Source of the DNA: Philhelius pedissequus
Taxonomy: Eukaryota; Arthropoda; Insecta; Diptera; Syrphidae
Assembly: GCA_910595825.1 (NCBI GenBank)
Contig: OU343161.1
Coordinates: forward strand, 204,173,336 to 204,237,335
Reading direction: 5' to 3'
Length of the DNA stretch: 64,000 nt
Shown here one piece after another: positions 46,640 to 58,650 of this stretch; position 1 is the first letter of the stretch, and every line of letters starts with the position of its first letter. The notes below the pieces were generated by a model. The model worked only from the letters and a program-made list of their open reading frames with translations. It was not told the origin of the DNA and made no database searches. Both the position numbers and the translations under genes were made by a program.

Positions 46640-47085
46640 GTTCTTACTTGCGATATACATAGGTACTATAGGGCAAGTTTTGCATTTTTGTTGCAAAGAA
46701 AATCGAACTAGAGATTTTAATCAAACTTGGTCCCGCAATTCCGTCTGTCTGTCTGTAGCGCGATCTACAGCATAAACGGCTGAAGCGAACTTGTTACTTG
46801 GGACTTGGTACTTAAGCATTTAAGGTGATTGTCTCAAATAGATTTTAAAATAGTGTTTTTAGCCCCAAAAATAACGGTACTTGGTATACAAATTTGTCTA
46901 CCATCTTAATTATGTATCTCGAAGAAGGCTCTAACGATTTTGATAAATAAAAAAACTAGGTATGTGGACAATATTGCATACCAAAAATTTCGAAAAAATA
47001 TTTTTTTGGATTTATCAAAAAAAAAATATTTTTGAAAACTCAATATTTCGAAAACGTATAACGATTTTTTTTCGAAATTTTAAGT
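46640..47085 (+). repeat. dispersed repeat family G, copy 3
   Basis: It contains the ordered family blocks GGGCAAGTTTTGCATTT, TCGAACTAGAGATTTTAATC, CCCGCAATTCCGTCTGTCTG, CTACAGCATAAACGGCTGAA and AACGATTTTGATAA. The family's end motif is missing, so the copy is truncated on the right. Confidence 0.65.
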
Positions 47086-48756
47086 GTGTTCCAGTACTTT
47101 GTGCACAAAAATGTAAAGACTGTCATTTTTGCAAGAGTGGGGGTAAAAATATCTCAGAGCGCAACAAAGTTTCACAAAAATACGGGAACAACAATGTTTG
47201 CCATTTTTTAAACGTCAATGTAAAAGTGTATTTTTGCAAATGCTTATTAAAGATTTACGTGAAATTATTTTTTAAAATAACCAATTTGATATCACAAATT
47301 TCAATCATTGAACGGATAAGCCCGAAATGACTATAAATTCCATTATTTTCAACTTTTGTAACGATACACTTGGCAACTGACAGCTTATGTATTGTTTTTT
47401 TTCTTCTTTTTTTCATTCATTTGACCTTCTTCAAAATTTTGTCCACAGAAATTGCTTGGACTAAAATTCTTTACTACCTTCGGGATTACCCAAAACGTGT
47501 TTCTTTACTTTTTTCGTCCACGAAAATGCCAGAGCTTTTAACTTTTCTATAATTTTTTTCATGAAATGAATCCAAGTTTCAGAAATATTGACGGCGAATC
47601 GACGGCAGATCGATGTTTTTATTCAACTTTTCGTTTAACCAAGTTTTGAAAAATTGGTAAAAATGTCTTGTTACTAAACGCATGTATAGTGCCTGGTTAC
47701 ACGAGCGTAAAAAGTAATAAACTTAACAAAAATAGCGGATGATTTTTCGAATGAAAAAAGGTCAAGTTTAATCATTTTCAGTTATGAGTATTGCTTTAAA
47801 AATGGTATTTCATTCTTAAACATTCTCCCTTTAAAAGATATTTTCATTTTTATTTTGCTGGCGAAGGAGAATGTACTACAGAATACCTTTGTTTACCTCG
47901 TACCTAGTAGAATAAAGAATGATTCAGTGCGCTGCGCTGGGCTGAATAATAACATAATAACACATTGTTCCCACATTGGACCGAAGTGCTTCTTACTTTT
48001 CTTAGGACATGTATGGTGTTGAATATCAACCGGAAACATTCTTTATTTATTCTGGGCAAAACTAAAAAAAAAAAGTTCAATATTATGTCGATGTTATTTT
48101 TTCTTATCTGAATATTTACTCATTTTCACACAACACTAATGGGTTGCTATTATATCATAAATATTTTCTTTTGACTTTAGCATTAGAAGCTTCGTCACCT
48201 TCATTTTCCGAATCAAAAAAAATATCATATCCAATGCAGATTTCAAAATTGAGGAAATAATTTTAATTTAGAAAATACTATTTGACATTTCAAATTCTAG
48301 TTCAAAATAATTTTTAAGTCAAAATGAAACTCTTTTCAAGTTACGTGTTGCCAAAAAATATTTGTTTCGAGTTCAACAACGATAAACAATTCTCGACTGT
48401 ATCAAGTTACGTACTGGCACCCCAGGTATAAAGAAAGAAACGCTGTAAGGAAAACACAAATAATGGAGAAAATTCTAATATTTGTTCACTAGAATTCTCG
48501 AGTATTTTATCATTTTATTTAGTAGAATATTTTTGTTTTGTGGACTTTTCTTTGTATTGAGTGTTGTTTTTCTGTTTTTTTTTTTTAAGTTTTGTTTTGG
48601 TAATATCTTGACCTTCTGTCCTTGCATCCGGAGGATCACCATTCGCGTTTAAAATACAAATGACCAAATGTGCGTTTGTTTACTTTGTTGCAAGATTTGT
48701 TAAATTTCGTCCACTCTTGAAGTTTAACTGTTGTTACACTTCTTACTACAAAAGGA
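47086..48756. other. no recognised gene
   Basis: AT-rich DNA. AGTGCCTGGTTACACGAGCG near 47690 resembles a motif near 23887. Open frames are short and unmatched. Confidence 0.45.
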
Positions 48757-48760
48757 TAAA

Positions 48761-49680
48761 GCTGGTATTAGACGGTCCTTGTAATGTGTCATTGCCGTGA
48801 CACTCTGTCTGTCCTAAAAGTGTCACGTCGTGTGATCGTCATTGTTTTGCATGTCATTGCCGTGACAAAAACAATGACAGGCACCATGACACGTCACTTT
48901 TAGTTCATTGCAATGACAAATTGCCGTGGCCGTGTGATAGCCCTTTCATTTTGATGAGACACAGTGACACGCTGCCTGTCGCTGCAAGGACTGTGTCCCA
49001 ACCGTGACACAGCAGGAATTTCTGCCATGTCATTGTTTGTCACGGTTGGTCATAGTCACATAGGTATCTACCTACAAATGTATATTTAAATAGATTTTAA
49101 TTAGATGGAACCTAGGTATGTATGTAAATATGGACATACATATATAATGAAAGTGAAGGATAGGTGGGTATGTAATTATATATATGTGACGTTTGCAAAA
49201 ATGTTATAGTTATAGTTTGAGGGAAAAAAAGATGCCATTTGAATTCTTGGGCAAATACCGTAAATTTTGTTCTGATTAAATGATAGCTAGTATCAATTCT
49301 CAAAATTTGTATCAAAATCTTTGGAGCCGTTTTCTAGAAAAATAAGCTTTTCCTTAACAACCAAAACACAATGACTCGATTGATCGACGCCGTGTGATCG
49401 TCACTGCTAAAATGATAAATGTCATTGCAGCAGGCTCACCGCGCCAATGATCATTGTTTTGCATGTCATTGCGGTGACACCGCGACACAAATATCACCGT
49501 GGCACACTTTGACGTTCGTTGTATTTTGGGACAACAATGACAGACATGTGTCATTCGTGTGATAGTCATTGTAGCTAGCCATGACACGATTACATTTGTC
49601 ACGGCAATGACGGTGGTAGGGCGTATTTTATTGTGACGTCAGAGTGTCACGGCAATGACACATTACAAGGACCGTCTAAC
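48761..49680. mobile_element. 983-bp element family J, copy 2 (inverted, right end truncated)
   Basis: GCTGGTATTAGACGGTCCTT at the left matches the family J end. The interior is collinear with copy 1 in inverted order (GTGTCACGTCGTGTGATCG, GACAAATTGCCGTGGCC, CTAGAAAAATAAGCTT, GGACAACAATGACAGACATG). The right arm ends TTGTGACGTCAGAGTGTCAC to ACAAGGACCGTCTAA, without the last bases of the terminus. Confidence 0.85.
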
Positions 49681-50987
49681 AAACAAACCTGATAAGAATT
49701 GGGTGCCACTTTGCATCGTCGGGCTTGAATGTAATGGGTAATTTGTTGTTTCAAAAACTCCATTTGCCCAAGTTTTGTCATCACATCTTGGTCCATCCTG
49801 CTCGGAAATAATTTAAGTTCATTAATAGGATTATAAATCTTAAGAATGCCAAGCGATTTGTACACAAGAACAAGTTCGTGCAATACAATTTGATAGTAAC
49901 TAAACTAGTCTCGTTCACTGACGTGAGTCATAAATCAGAGCGTGGATAAGATCAATCAAAACCCCGATATAAATTGGGAGTTAAAGTCGTGACAACACAT
50001 AGACTAAGAGTCCACAGCAATTTTTGGGTGTGATTGATAACAAAAAATAATTATTATGACTAGATAGTACTTAACTAGTTATTTACAAATGCGGGCGTCT
50101 TGGATTCTCAAGTGGGAGCAATAGTGCATAAAATATGCATTTTTTTCTATATTTATATTTTATATATATAAAAACCAAGTGCTACAAAGACGAATGAAAC
50201 TCGATAGCACATAACTACGCCAAAAAAAGTAAGGGCCACCCGAATATTTTTGCTTACAAATGACAATAAAAAATTAATTAACGATAACAGTAAAGTATTT
50301 GGCGACATAATATACTCATACTCATAAGACCCCTTGGAAATTGCAAAAGTTCACAGAAATTTCTTGTAAACCTGTTTAAATAGGATCATATACGAGTAAA
50401 TGTGAGTTTTGAACATCTAATGCGTTAAAGATTCACACTCGCTTTCATTTGTGTTTAGTGTTTCTGCCGATGAAATTTTACCTAATTATAGTAGGTTTGT
50501 TCGTTGAGCGCTGAAGTTACCCTTGGGTCGCTCTGAAACGTTTTTTTGAAAAACCTGAAATCACCCTGGTTTATACTTCAAGTTGCCTCATCTTTTTTGT
50601 GCGAATGCACTATCCAGTGCTTTATAGAGATAAGTGTTAAAGGCGAACAACTATTTTAAAACTGTTGTATATTGGAATTTCCCTAGTCTCTTCCAACACT
50701 CATAGTTTGTGTAGCACGCCTATAATTCTTCTTTTAATTTTCTTTATATTCTCCATCATTTCCATATTCTTAACTTTACCATATCCATCCCGAGAAATCT
50801 ATCTTTGTAGAAAATACATACCGCAACGATATTTCCTCTTCGTAATACGGTTAAAGTACGAAAATTAGAACTCGCAGATATTAGAATTGCTTGGAAATTA
50901 GAAAACAATTTTATGTAACGTGGAAATTAGAATAATAATACTTGTATAATACTAATTTTGAAGTATATAATATATGCTTAAAATAAT
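49681..50987. other. no gene seen
   Basis: AT-rich sequence. A 67-codon frame at 50665-50868 is hydrophobic and isoleucine-rich but has no start, splice or motif support. Confidence 0.45.
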
Positions 50988-51957
50988 AAAATGCACGACT
51001 GGATCTCAAGTATACTTGCTCTTGTGTTCGATCACTTCTTAAGCACTACTTAATTTTTTTAATTCAAAAATATAAATTTTTGTCTAAAAAATATTTTAGT
51101 ATGACAATTTTATGTATTCAATAATATAAATTTTAAATTAATTTAATAATAATATTAAAAACTGAATTAAAAAAAAATCGTCCAACCATTTTCAAAATAT
51201 TGAATTTTAGAAAAATAAAATATTCTTTTTAAGTCAAAAATCTAAAATTTTGGAATGCTGTATTATTTAGAAGTCAAAGGCCCTACTACATAAACATTTT
51301 TATCGAAATCCGTTGAGCCATTTATAAGAAAGTCCAAAATCAAGAAAATGGTTGTATGGCAGGTACCGGTAATAACAAAATATTAAAAAAAAATTAAACA
51401 GAATGTAGCTAGAATATACCTATAGTAGTGCACATATTTTTACTTATGATAAAGTTACTATAGAGCAAGTTTTGCATTTGGGAAAAAAATCGAACTCGAG
51501 ATTTTAATCAAAGTTGACATTATTATGATAGAGAAAAAGTGGATCCCGCAATTCTGTCTGTCTGTCTTTCTGTCTGTACAACTCTCTACAGCCTAAACGG
51601 CTAAAGCGATTTTCTTTAAAAAATGTATGTAGTAGCTCTTTCAAATTATAAATAATACTCCATACCAAAATTTCGAAAAATATTTTTTTTTTTTTTGGAT
51701 TTTTGAAAAACAAAATATTTTTTTTTTTTTGAAAATACAATATTTCGAAAACGGGTGGATGATTTTTTTAAAATTTTGTTCCTAAGTTTATATTATTAAA
51801 TATTTAAAATTGTGCTACCAAATTTAAAAATATACAGTGTACAAAAAAATTAAGTAAAAAACGACTTTCAAAATATATTTAAATTCTTAATAGAAACCTT
51901 TTGCATATGATGTGATCGAATATAAGAGCAAGTTCGTGCGATCCAGTCGTGCATTTT
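50988..51957. mobile_element. long-inverted-repeat element, family G, copy 4 (most complete)
   Basis: AAAATGCACGACTGGATC at the left is mirrored at the right by the complement. Similarity continues loosely over several hundred bases, including TTGCTCTTGTGTTCGATCAC versus CTTGCTCTTATATTCGATCA and an ATATTGAATTTT/ATATTTCGAAAAC block. The centre has a CTGT-rich simple run. The whole looks like a foldback or large MITE of about 970 bp. Copies or ends occur at 870, 39740, 46640 and 53029. No transposase is seen. Confidence 0.7.
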
Positions 51958-51960
51958 AGC

Positions 51961-52013
51961 TGTGCCCACGAGTTTGACAGGCGCGCACACAACTATCGCA
52001 CCACGGCTACCCT
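51961..52013 (-). mobile_element. SINE family N head fragment
   Basis: The minus strand reads GTAGCCGTGGTGCGATAGTT then GTGTGCGCGCCTGTCAAACT, close to the tRNA-like head at 30438-30360. The B box and body are missing. Confidence 0.5.
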
Positions 52014-52029
52014 TAATAATATTAATGCT

Positions 52030-52662
52030 AATGTTAATATTGGAATGTCTTTTTAAAACAAAAAAAAGCTTTCTTTATTTTGCACAATTTTCCAATGTAC
52101 ATTTTATAACGTTTAAGCATGCTTCCATGCAACAGATACAACTGTAAATAATGCCTATAAAATAAATTGTATTTTGAAGTCAAAAACAGTTTTGGTTCAA
52201 ACACCGCAGCATTTTTGCACACTTCTTTCACAAAAGCATGTTCATCACCTACGGACAGTATTTTTGGCCTTCCGGAACGAGGTCGATATTTTACGTCTTG
52301 TAAACTTTTGAAAATTTTTTTCAATGTGTTATGGCATCTGCCGACTATTTTGGCTATTTCACGGTAAGATTCTCCTTTCTTTCTTAGCGTGGCAATGGCG
52401 CAGTGGATAAAGTGCTTGATTGCTAACTTAGACGTGTGGGTTCGATCCCCACGCTATGCGCATTCTTTTCTATACCTCCAATTATAATTGGATGCCACCC
52501 ATGGGTTAAAATAAGACAGTCAATACCTGGTTCTCAAATCCACTGTGCCAATGCAATTCAGGTTGCATTTAAAAGACCTTAGGTCTTACAGGCATATAGT
52601 TAAATTTAAAAAAAAAAAATTATAACAAGTTCTCGTTTTTCAACTTCACTTTTCTTGACCAT
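52030..52662 (-). pseudogene. Tc1-like transposase N-terminal remnant, split by a SINE
   Basis: The minus strand opens at an ATG (52662) with MVKKSEVEKRELVI. After the SINE insertion it continues RKKGESYREIAKIVGRCHNT and LKKI, then YRPRSGRPKILSVGDEHAFV. SYREIAK-x-VG is the first helix-turn-helix and GRPK-like text the linker of Tc1 DNA-binding domains. The catalytic domain is not present, and the end after 52190 no longer resembles a transposase. Confidence 0.8.
52387..52619 (+). mobile_element. tRNA-derived SINE inserted in the Tc1-like gene
   Basis: A tRNA-like head begins GCGTGGCAATGGCGCAGTGG, with box A TGGCGCAGTGG (52396) and box B GGTTCGATCCC (52439). Its 7-base ends GCGTGGC and GCTATGC can pair with two G-U pairs. 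A body of about 140 bp follows and ends in a run of A at 52606-52618. It lies between two parts of the Tc1-like coding frame. No long target duplication is visible. It differs in sequence from SINE family N. Confidence 0.8.
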
Positions 52663-53028
52663 TTTAAGTTATTATTATCTTTAATCATTTTAAACAAGGG
52701 TTTTTCGGTGGAAATTAACTCAATTAAATACACCGATCAAAAAAATTGTGAGTAAGAAAGAAAAACAAAATAAATTTAACAGTTGTTTTCCCGATAATCT
52801 GAACACTGTATATTATGCTCGACAAGGTGTACGCCTTTTTTACCGCCATAAAAATGAAATATTTTTGTTATTTTTTGTATTATATATTTTGTTAATTTGT
52901 ATATGCCAATTCATTGAAAATGAATCGCCTTAAAACATTAGATAAGTATTTTACTTCAATATCAACCCCACTCTTACTAACAGAGGTGCAAAAATTAAGT
53001 TTCTAGGTGTACACTTTTTTTTTGACGC

Positions 53029-53290
53029 TCCATGTAGGTCCTACAATAGCAAGTTTTGGATTCGTAAAAAATGGAGCTGGAGATTTTGATCAAACTTGAC
53101 AATACGTTGATAGCGAATACGAAAAAAATATCACTCAATTCTGTCTATCCGCGAACCTACAGCCAGTCTAACCGGGTGGATGGATTTTCTTCAAATTTAG
53201 GATATAGCTATATTGGGTAATATGTTCACCCTTTTTTTGGTTTCGATTTCCTCTAAAACGGTTATGTTGTTTTTTTTTAATTTTTTTTAT
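53029..53290 (+). repeat. dispersed repeat family G, copy 5
   Basis: It shows CCTACAATAGCAAGTTTTGG, AGCTGGAGATTTTGATCAAA, the CTCAATTCTGTCTATC block and the CTACAGCC-x-GTCTAACCGGG-like block in family order, with considerable divergence. Confidence 0.55.
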
Positions 53291-53305
53291 GAAGAAGCTC
53301 CTTAA

Positions 53306-53337
53306 AGCCTAGTACGCTGCTGATGCGAAACGAAAAA
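53306..53337 (+). repeat. inverted end motif S (left)
   Basis: AGCCTAGTACGCTGCTGATG then CGAAACGAAAA, preceded by TAA. The same 32-base end appears inverted at 62314-62346. Confidence 0.6.
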
Positions 53338-53640
53338 TCCCATACAAAAATGACGACGAAATCATGAACGAAAAATTTCGCTCTACTTTTCGTACAGTAC
53401 ACTGCTGAACGACGAAATGTGTAATTTTAGTGGATACCTGTACTAGATTTCTTACTACAATTCTCCACTCTTTTCGTTCTCAATTTAATGGGGTTTTCTA
53501 TTGGTAATTTCAGATTTTGATCGGAAATTTAATTTTTTTTCCGGCAAATAGACACAATACAAGAGGATGGGTGTTTCTTTGGCTATAAGAAATCTTTAAC
53601 AACAATTATTACGTGTGAATTTAAAGTTGAAGGCAAAGTT

Positions 53641-54333
53641 AATTTTGTTAATTTAAAAATGAAAACAAAGCGTTATACCATAATACGGTCGTACATAAAT
53701 TGTAATCACTGGGAAGAAGATTTTAACGTACTCTACAGTTTTATTGAACACTACGATAGCGATGATGTTATGATAATTAGAGATCTCAATGCGTGAATAG
53801 GAGAGGAAAAAAGGGAGAACAGATTTTCTGGAAATACCAGAAACTTAAAAGATACCACCACAAATGCAAGAGGGGTTAAATTACTTGATCTGTGTAATTC
53901 GTTTGGATTTCGATTGATGAATTGCGTTTCTCATTCGGAGAAGTTGGGAGAGTTCACCTTCGTAGGCCAGCAAGGATTTTCTGTTGTCGATTATTGCTTA
54001 ATAAAAGGAAGCTGGACTTCAATAGTAGTGGATTTTGAGGTGCTGAGTGTACAATATTCTGATCATATGCCAATTACAGTTGACTTTGAATTAGATCACG
54101 TAAGCGATGGGCAAACGGCGGATTTAACTTTACCTCCAAAACTTATCTGGAAAGACAATAAGGCCGAAGTGTACAGATTTAACCTCGATCGAAAACTTTC
54201 AGAAGAGAGCCGAGTTACTATGGATGTTATTGAAGGTGCTTTCAAAACAGCTTGTCCTACACGAAATAACCACTTCAAAGTTAAGAGGCACAAGGAAAAG
54301 TGGTTTGATGCGGACTGTGAACAAGCTTGCTAA
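53641..54333 (+). pseudogene. LINE endonuclease domain remnant
   Basis: After a degraded start the frame reads DVMIIRDLNA (a GDFNA-like block with changes), then LLDLCNSFGFRLMNCVS, then QQGFSVVDYCLI and YSDHMPITVDFEL. The last two are the VDY and SDH motifs that close the APE fold. A stop follows near 54333 in an otherwise open WFDADCEQAC block. Confidence 0.78.
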
Positions 54334-54342
54334 AATTCCTTC

Positions 54343-54546
54343 GGGTGGTTGAAAGTTTTCAGACAATATATAGGGGTAATTATGTCAAAAGAATGTACAT
54401 TGAGGCAAACTGCAAGTTCAAAAGTATATGTAAGGAGAAAAAGTCTAAATTTTTTCGAAAACGAAGCAATCGAACTTACCCATTGCAAAAGTTCCAAAGA
54501 ATTTTGGCGGACAGTCAACCAATTAAATGGGAAAAAACTTCAAATA
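54343..54546. repeat. 204-bp target duplication of RTE copy 3 (left copy)
   Basis: From GGGTGGTTGAAAGTTTTCAG to AACTTCAAATA it matches 56572-56775 with about 92% identity by eye, and the LINE frame continues on the far side. The first base and length are set by where similarity stops. Confidence 0.8.
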
Positions 54547-56571
54547 CTTACTTCACTTTAGATGGCGCTTACAATCCAGGATGGATCATGGCCTCAACCA
54601 ACAAACCTCTACAGCTAGCCCGGTCCCTAGCTAGCTGCCACCAGTTACGCACACCAAGTTGGTTGAGGTCGTTCACCACTTGATCGCGTTGTCCACCGGG
54701 GTTGGATACGAAGACTCGTCGGGCTGGTGCGTCGATGTGCATGCGCTCCACGTGACCTAGCCATCTCAGTCGCTGTATTTTTAGCTTTGTGACCAGGTTG
54801 ATATCGCTGTAGAGCCCGTAAAGTTCGTCGTTAAATCTTCTTCTCCACTCACCACCGACGCACACTGGGCCAAACATAACTCGAAGAATCTTTCTCTCAA
54901 AGCAACCCAGCTGGTTTTCATCCGATTTTGTCAGTGTCCATGCCTCTGCCCCATACAGCAGGACTGGGATGATTAAAGTTTTATATAGGGTCTCTTTGGT
55001 TCTTTGAGAGAGGGATTTACTACTCAAATGCTTTCTAAGACCGAAGAAACAGCGATTTGCAAGTGTGATTCTTCGTTTGATCTCCGCGCTGATATTGTGC
55101 GATGTAATAGTGGATCGCAGGTAAACAAAGTCTCTGACTACTTCGAAGTTATAACCGCCAATCGTGACATTTTATCCCAGTCGATGGTGCTGGACTTCTC
55201 TTCTCGATGACAGCATATACTTAGTTTTCGTCTCGTTAACAGTTAAACCCATCTTCGCCGCTTCCGCTTCAATACTTGCAAATGCTCCACTGACAGCTCG
55301 CTTTGTTCTGCCTATGATGTCAATGTCATCAGCATAAGCAAGTAGTTGAACGGACTTTTGAAAAATTGTGCCTCTGGTGTTGACATTTGAGTTGCGCAGA
55401 ATTGCTTTCAGCACGATGATAAAGAGATTGCATGATAGCGCATCACCCTGTCTCAAACCTTTCTCGACATCAAAGTCGTCGGTGAAGTTCTTACCGACTC
55501 TGACGGAGCAGCGAGATTCCTTCATTGTCATTCTACACAAGCGGACAAGTTTGGCAGGGATGCCGAGATGTGACAAGGCTCTGTATAACTCGTCTCTATC
55601 AACGCTATCATAGGCGGTTTTAAAGTCGATGAAGAGATGTTGCGTATCGACTTGGAATTCTTAGTTTTTTTTCAGGATATGCCGGTAAAAGGTTCTAGGC
55701 GGATACACAAAATAGCCGACATAATTTTGTATGCGATGTTGAGGAGACTTATACCTCTGTAGTTGGCGCAGTTCAGAGCATCTCCTTTTTTGTGGATAGG
55801 GCACACTATGCCGAGCTTCCATTCATTGGGCATACTTTCCTCCGACCAGATTCTAGAAATGAGTTGGTGTATGCTCCTGACCAAGTGATCTCCCGCTGCC
55901 TTAAACAGTTCAGCTGGAAGGCCATCTGAACCCGCGGCCTTGTGCGACTTAAGTTTGGATATCGCCGTTCTTACTTCTTCTAGGTCAGGTGGACGGCGAG
56001 CGGTGAACTTTCGAGCGTTACCCCTGCTGTAGCATCACTCAATAGACTCGACCGCTTGCTTTTCGTGCTCCCTCTTATACCTTCTTAGGAGTCGGTGTTC
56101 CTCTCTTCTTTTTTGCACATAGACCTCGCGGGCTGCTCTCTCACCAGTTCTGCTCCTAGCTTGCAGCATTGACTCATATGCTTTGTCCTTGGCTGCATGT
56201 GCCTGCCGACAGTCCTCATCGAACCAAAGGTTTCGCTTTGGTTGTCGATTGAAACCCAGCACATCAGAGGCGGAACTTCTAATGGCTAGCTGGCAATGAT
56301 TCCACTGTTCGTCTATAGTTGGTGCTGCTGGTCCGTTTTCTGAGAGATTGAGGGCGACGCGGTCGGCAAAAGTTGTGTCAGTCTCTGGTGATAAAAGTTA
56401 ACCGACGTTGAACTTTCTCCTAATATCCTCTCTTCGCTGAGGCGCTAAGGATATCCGCATCCGGACTCTAGATACTACCAGGTAGTAATCGGAGTCTATG
56501 TTGGCCCCTCGGAAAGTTCGGACATCCAGGATACTGGATGCATGCCTGGCGTCTATCGCGACACGATCTTT
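54547..56571 (-). mobile_element. RTE-like retrotransposon, copy 3, nested in a LINE
   Basis: The minus strand starts inside the endonuclease (DRVAIDARHASSILDVRTF), goes on with NLWFDEDCRQAHAAKDKAYE, KAAGSDGLPAELFKAAGDHL and NYRGISLLNIAYKIMSAIL, then after a deletion HLFIDFKTAYDSVDRDELYR, SVQLLAYADDIDIIGRTKRA and RLRWLGHVERMHIDAPAR. It ends GTAAGCGCCATC and a TAAG-type tail. It is 5'-truncated, lacks part of the fingers and palm, and has frameshifts. It is closely related to copies 1 and 2. It is bounded by the 204-bp duplication. Confidence 0.88.
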
Positions 56572-56775
56572 GGGTGGTTGAAAGTTTTCAGAAAATATAG
56601 TGGTAATTATTTCAAAAGGATGTACATTGAGGCAAACTGCAAGTTCAAAAGTATATGTAAGGAGAAAAAGTCTAAATTTTTCGAAAACGAAGCAATTAAA
56701 CTTGCCCCATTGCAAAAGTTTCAAAGAACAGTCGGACGGACAGTCAACCAATTAAATGGGAAAAAACTTCAAATA
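56572..56775. repeat. 204-bp target duplication of RTE copy 3 (right copy)
   Basis: This is the partner of 54343-54546. It is less damaged than the left copy in places and resumes the LINE coding frame (RMYIEANCKFKSICKEKKSK). Confidence 0.8.
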
Positions 56776-58650
56776 AGCACTAAATTAAATATAGTTTCGC
56801 TGCACGACCATTTCAAACTACTTTTAAATCCTGTTTCTTCGTCAGCACCTTTCCACTACGCTAAGCCTGCCCATTCAAATGATATAATAGATTCTTCTAT
56901 AAATCTTGAAGAATTGCAGAATGTACTGATGAAACTGAAAGTCGGAAAAGCTGCAGGAGTGGATAAAATACCAATATAATTTTTTAAATATGGACCAGTA
57001 ACGCTCGCTGGCAAATTAACAGATGTGTTTAATAACATTTTGGACACTTGGAGAGTGGACCTTGGACATTTTGGAGAGATACCAGATCATTTCAAAAAAG
57101 CTATAATCTTTCCTTTACATTAAAATGGAAATATATCAGATGCAGCCAATTATCGTGGAAGCTCCTTTCTTAGTGCCTTCTACAAAATATTTGCTGCAAT
57201 TTTGAATAATCGTCTTACAAATCAATCGGAATATCAAGCAGGATTCAGGAGTGGTTATTCGACCATCGATAACGCTTTTGTTTTGCAGAGCATAGCGAGT
57301 TACTTCATAGAACAAAAAAAGAAGGTTCATGTCTTTTTTATCGATTTCAAAGCAGCTTTTGACACAGTGGACGGCAAAGCTTTATTTTACAAACTCTACA
57401 ACCTTGGAATGACAGCAGAGTTAGGGAAAGTGCTGGAAAATATATATATGACTGCAACATATCAGCAGTTTGGGACGGTTCCGAGATCTCAGAATAGTTT
57501 GAGACAGAAATGGGAGTAAGGCAAGGGTGTAGTCTAAGTCCCAGTTTGTTTGCCTTATTTTTAAACGATATAATAGATTTTCTGCCGGGTGGAATTGAAA
57601 TCTCTAGAATTGTCATCAAAGCCTTATTGTTTGCCGATGATGTAGTCCTTTTTGCCGGTACACCTCAAACCTTACAACTGATGATAAATCGACTCAGAGA
57701 GTACTGCCGATTATGGAATTTAAGTGTGAACCTGGGTAAATCAAAGGTAATGATATTCCGAAAAGGGTCTGGTCGAACAGCATGCAGCGAGAAATGGTGC
57801 ATCAACAGGGAACCCATCGAAGTTGTTAAATCCTACAAGTACTTAGGAATAACTATTGCTAATAATCCAAGCATGGAAACTCACCTCAAAAACAAGCTTG
57901 TTACAGCGAAAAACGCTATTAACGCAACATGGAAAAATTGTTTTTCGAATAAATTAATAGCACACAACGTTAAGTATGAGGTATTTGTTGCAGTAGTCGA
58001 GTCAGTAACGCTATATGGAGCGCATGTTTTGGGATGCGAAAAGTACGAAACAGTAGAAAAACTTCTCAGGTTTTTTATTAAAAGATGCTTTCGGTTACCC
58101 AATACAACTCCCAACTACATCATCACACTTAAGACAGGCCTTTCTCCCCTCTTTATTAAAACGCTAAGGTGACAGATAACAGGCTTCCCAAAATTTTAAC
58201 ATTGGATGCAATAAGAAAGAAGAATGTGTGGTATCAAAAGCTGGAAGAACTTGTGAGTTACTGCGGAATGCATTCAGTCTGCCAGAAGAAAACATTGTTT
58301 GCCATAAAGATATTCTCTTAGACCATGTTGCGAAGGTCGTTGAATAGTACAGAAGGGACTGTATGAACGAGGCTTCATCTTCAGTACACAGATCCATCTA
58401 CATGGTCTTAACCATAACTTGTGTGAACTTAACTACTTTCGCACCGAAAACAAACAGGTGCAATGTCCAGTGAAAATGTCCAGTTTTATGTGAAATAAGG
58501 AGACATTTTTTGCACAGCAGCTATAAATCGGAAGAAGTACTGGCCTTACTCAACTGCGAAGCTAATATTAATGAACTTTTCAACTATTATCAAACTGCGA
58601 TGGCGTATCGTGTTCAAATTATAAATGAAGCCTTTTAAAATTGTTATATG
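56776..58650 (+). pseudogene. LINE reverse transcriptase and C-terminal region
   Basis: Ordered motifs are LMKLKVGKAAGVDKIPI, ANYRGSSFLSAFYKIFAAIL, YQAGFRSGYSTIDNAFVLQS, VFFIDFKAAFDTVD, VRQGCSLSPSLFALFLNDII and ALLFADDVVLFAG, with the FADD catalytic box intact, then VVKSYKYLGITIANN and a thumb with VVESVTLYGAHVLG. Stops at about 56980 and 57124 and a frameshift near 57515 break it. After 58172 only fragments of a Cys/His-poor tail can be read. Confidence 0.85.

Noticed and set aside
52387..52460. tRNA gene on the plus strand
   Set aside because: Its ends can pair, but the D and anticodon arms are poor and it continues into a body with an A-tail inside a transposon gene.
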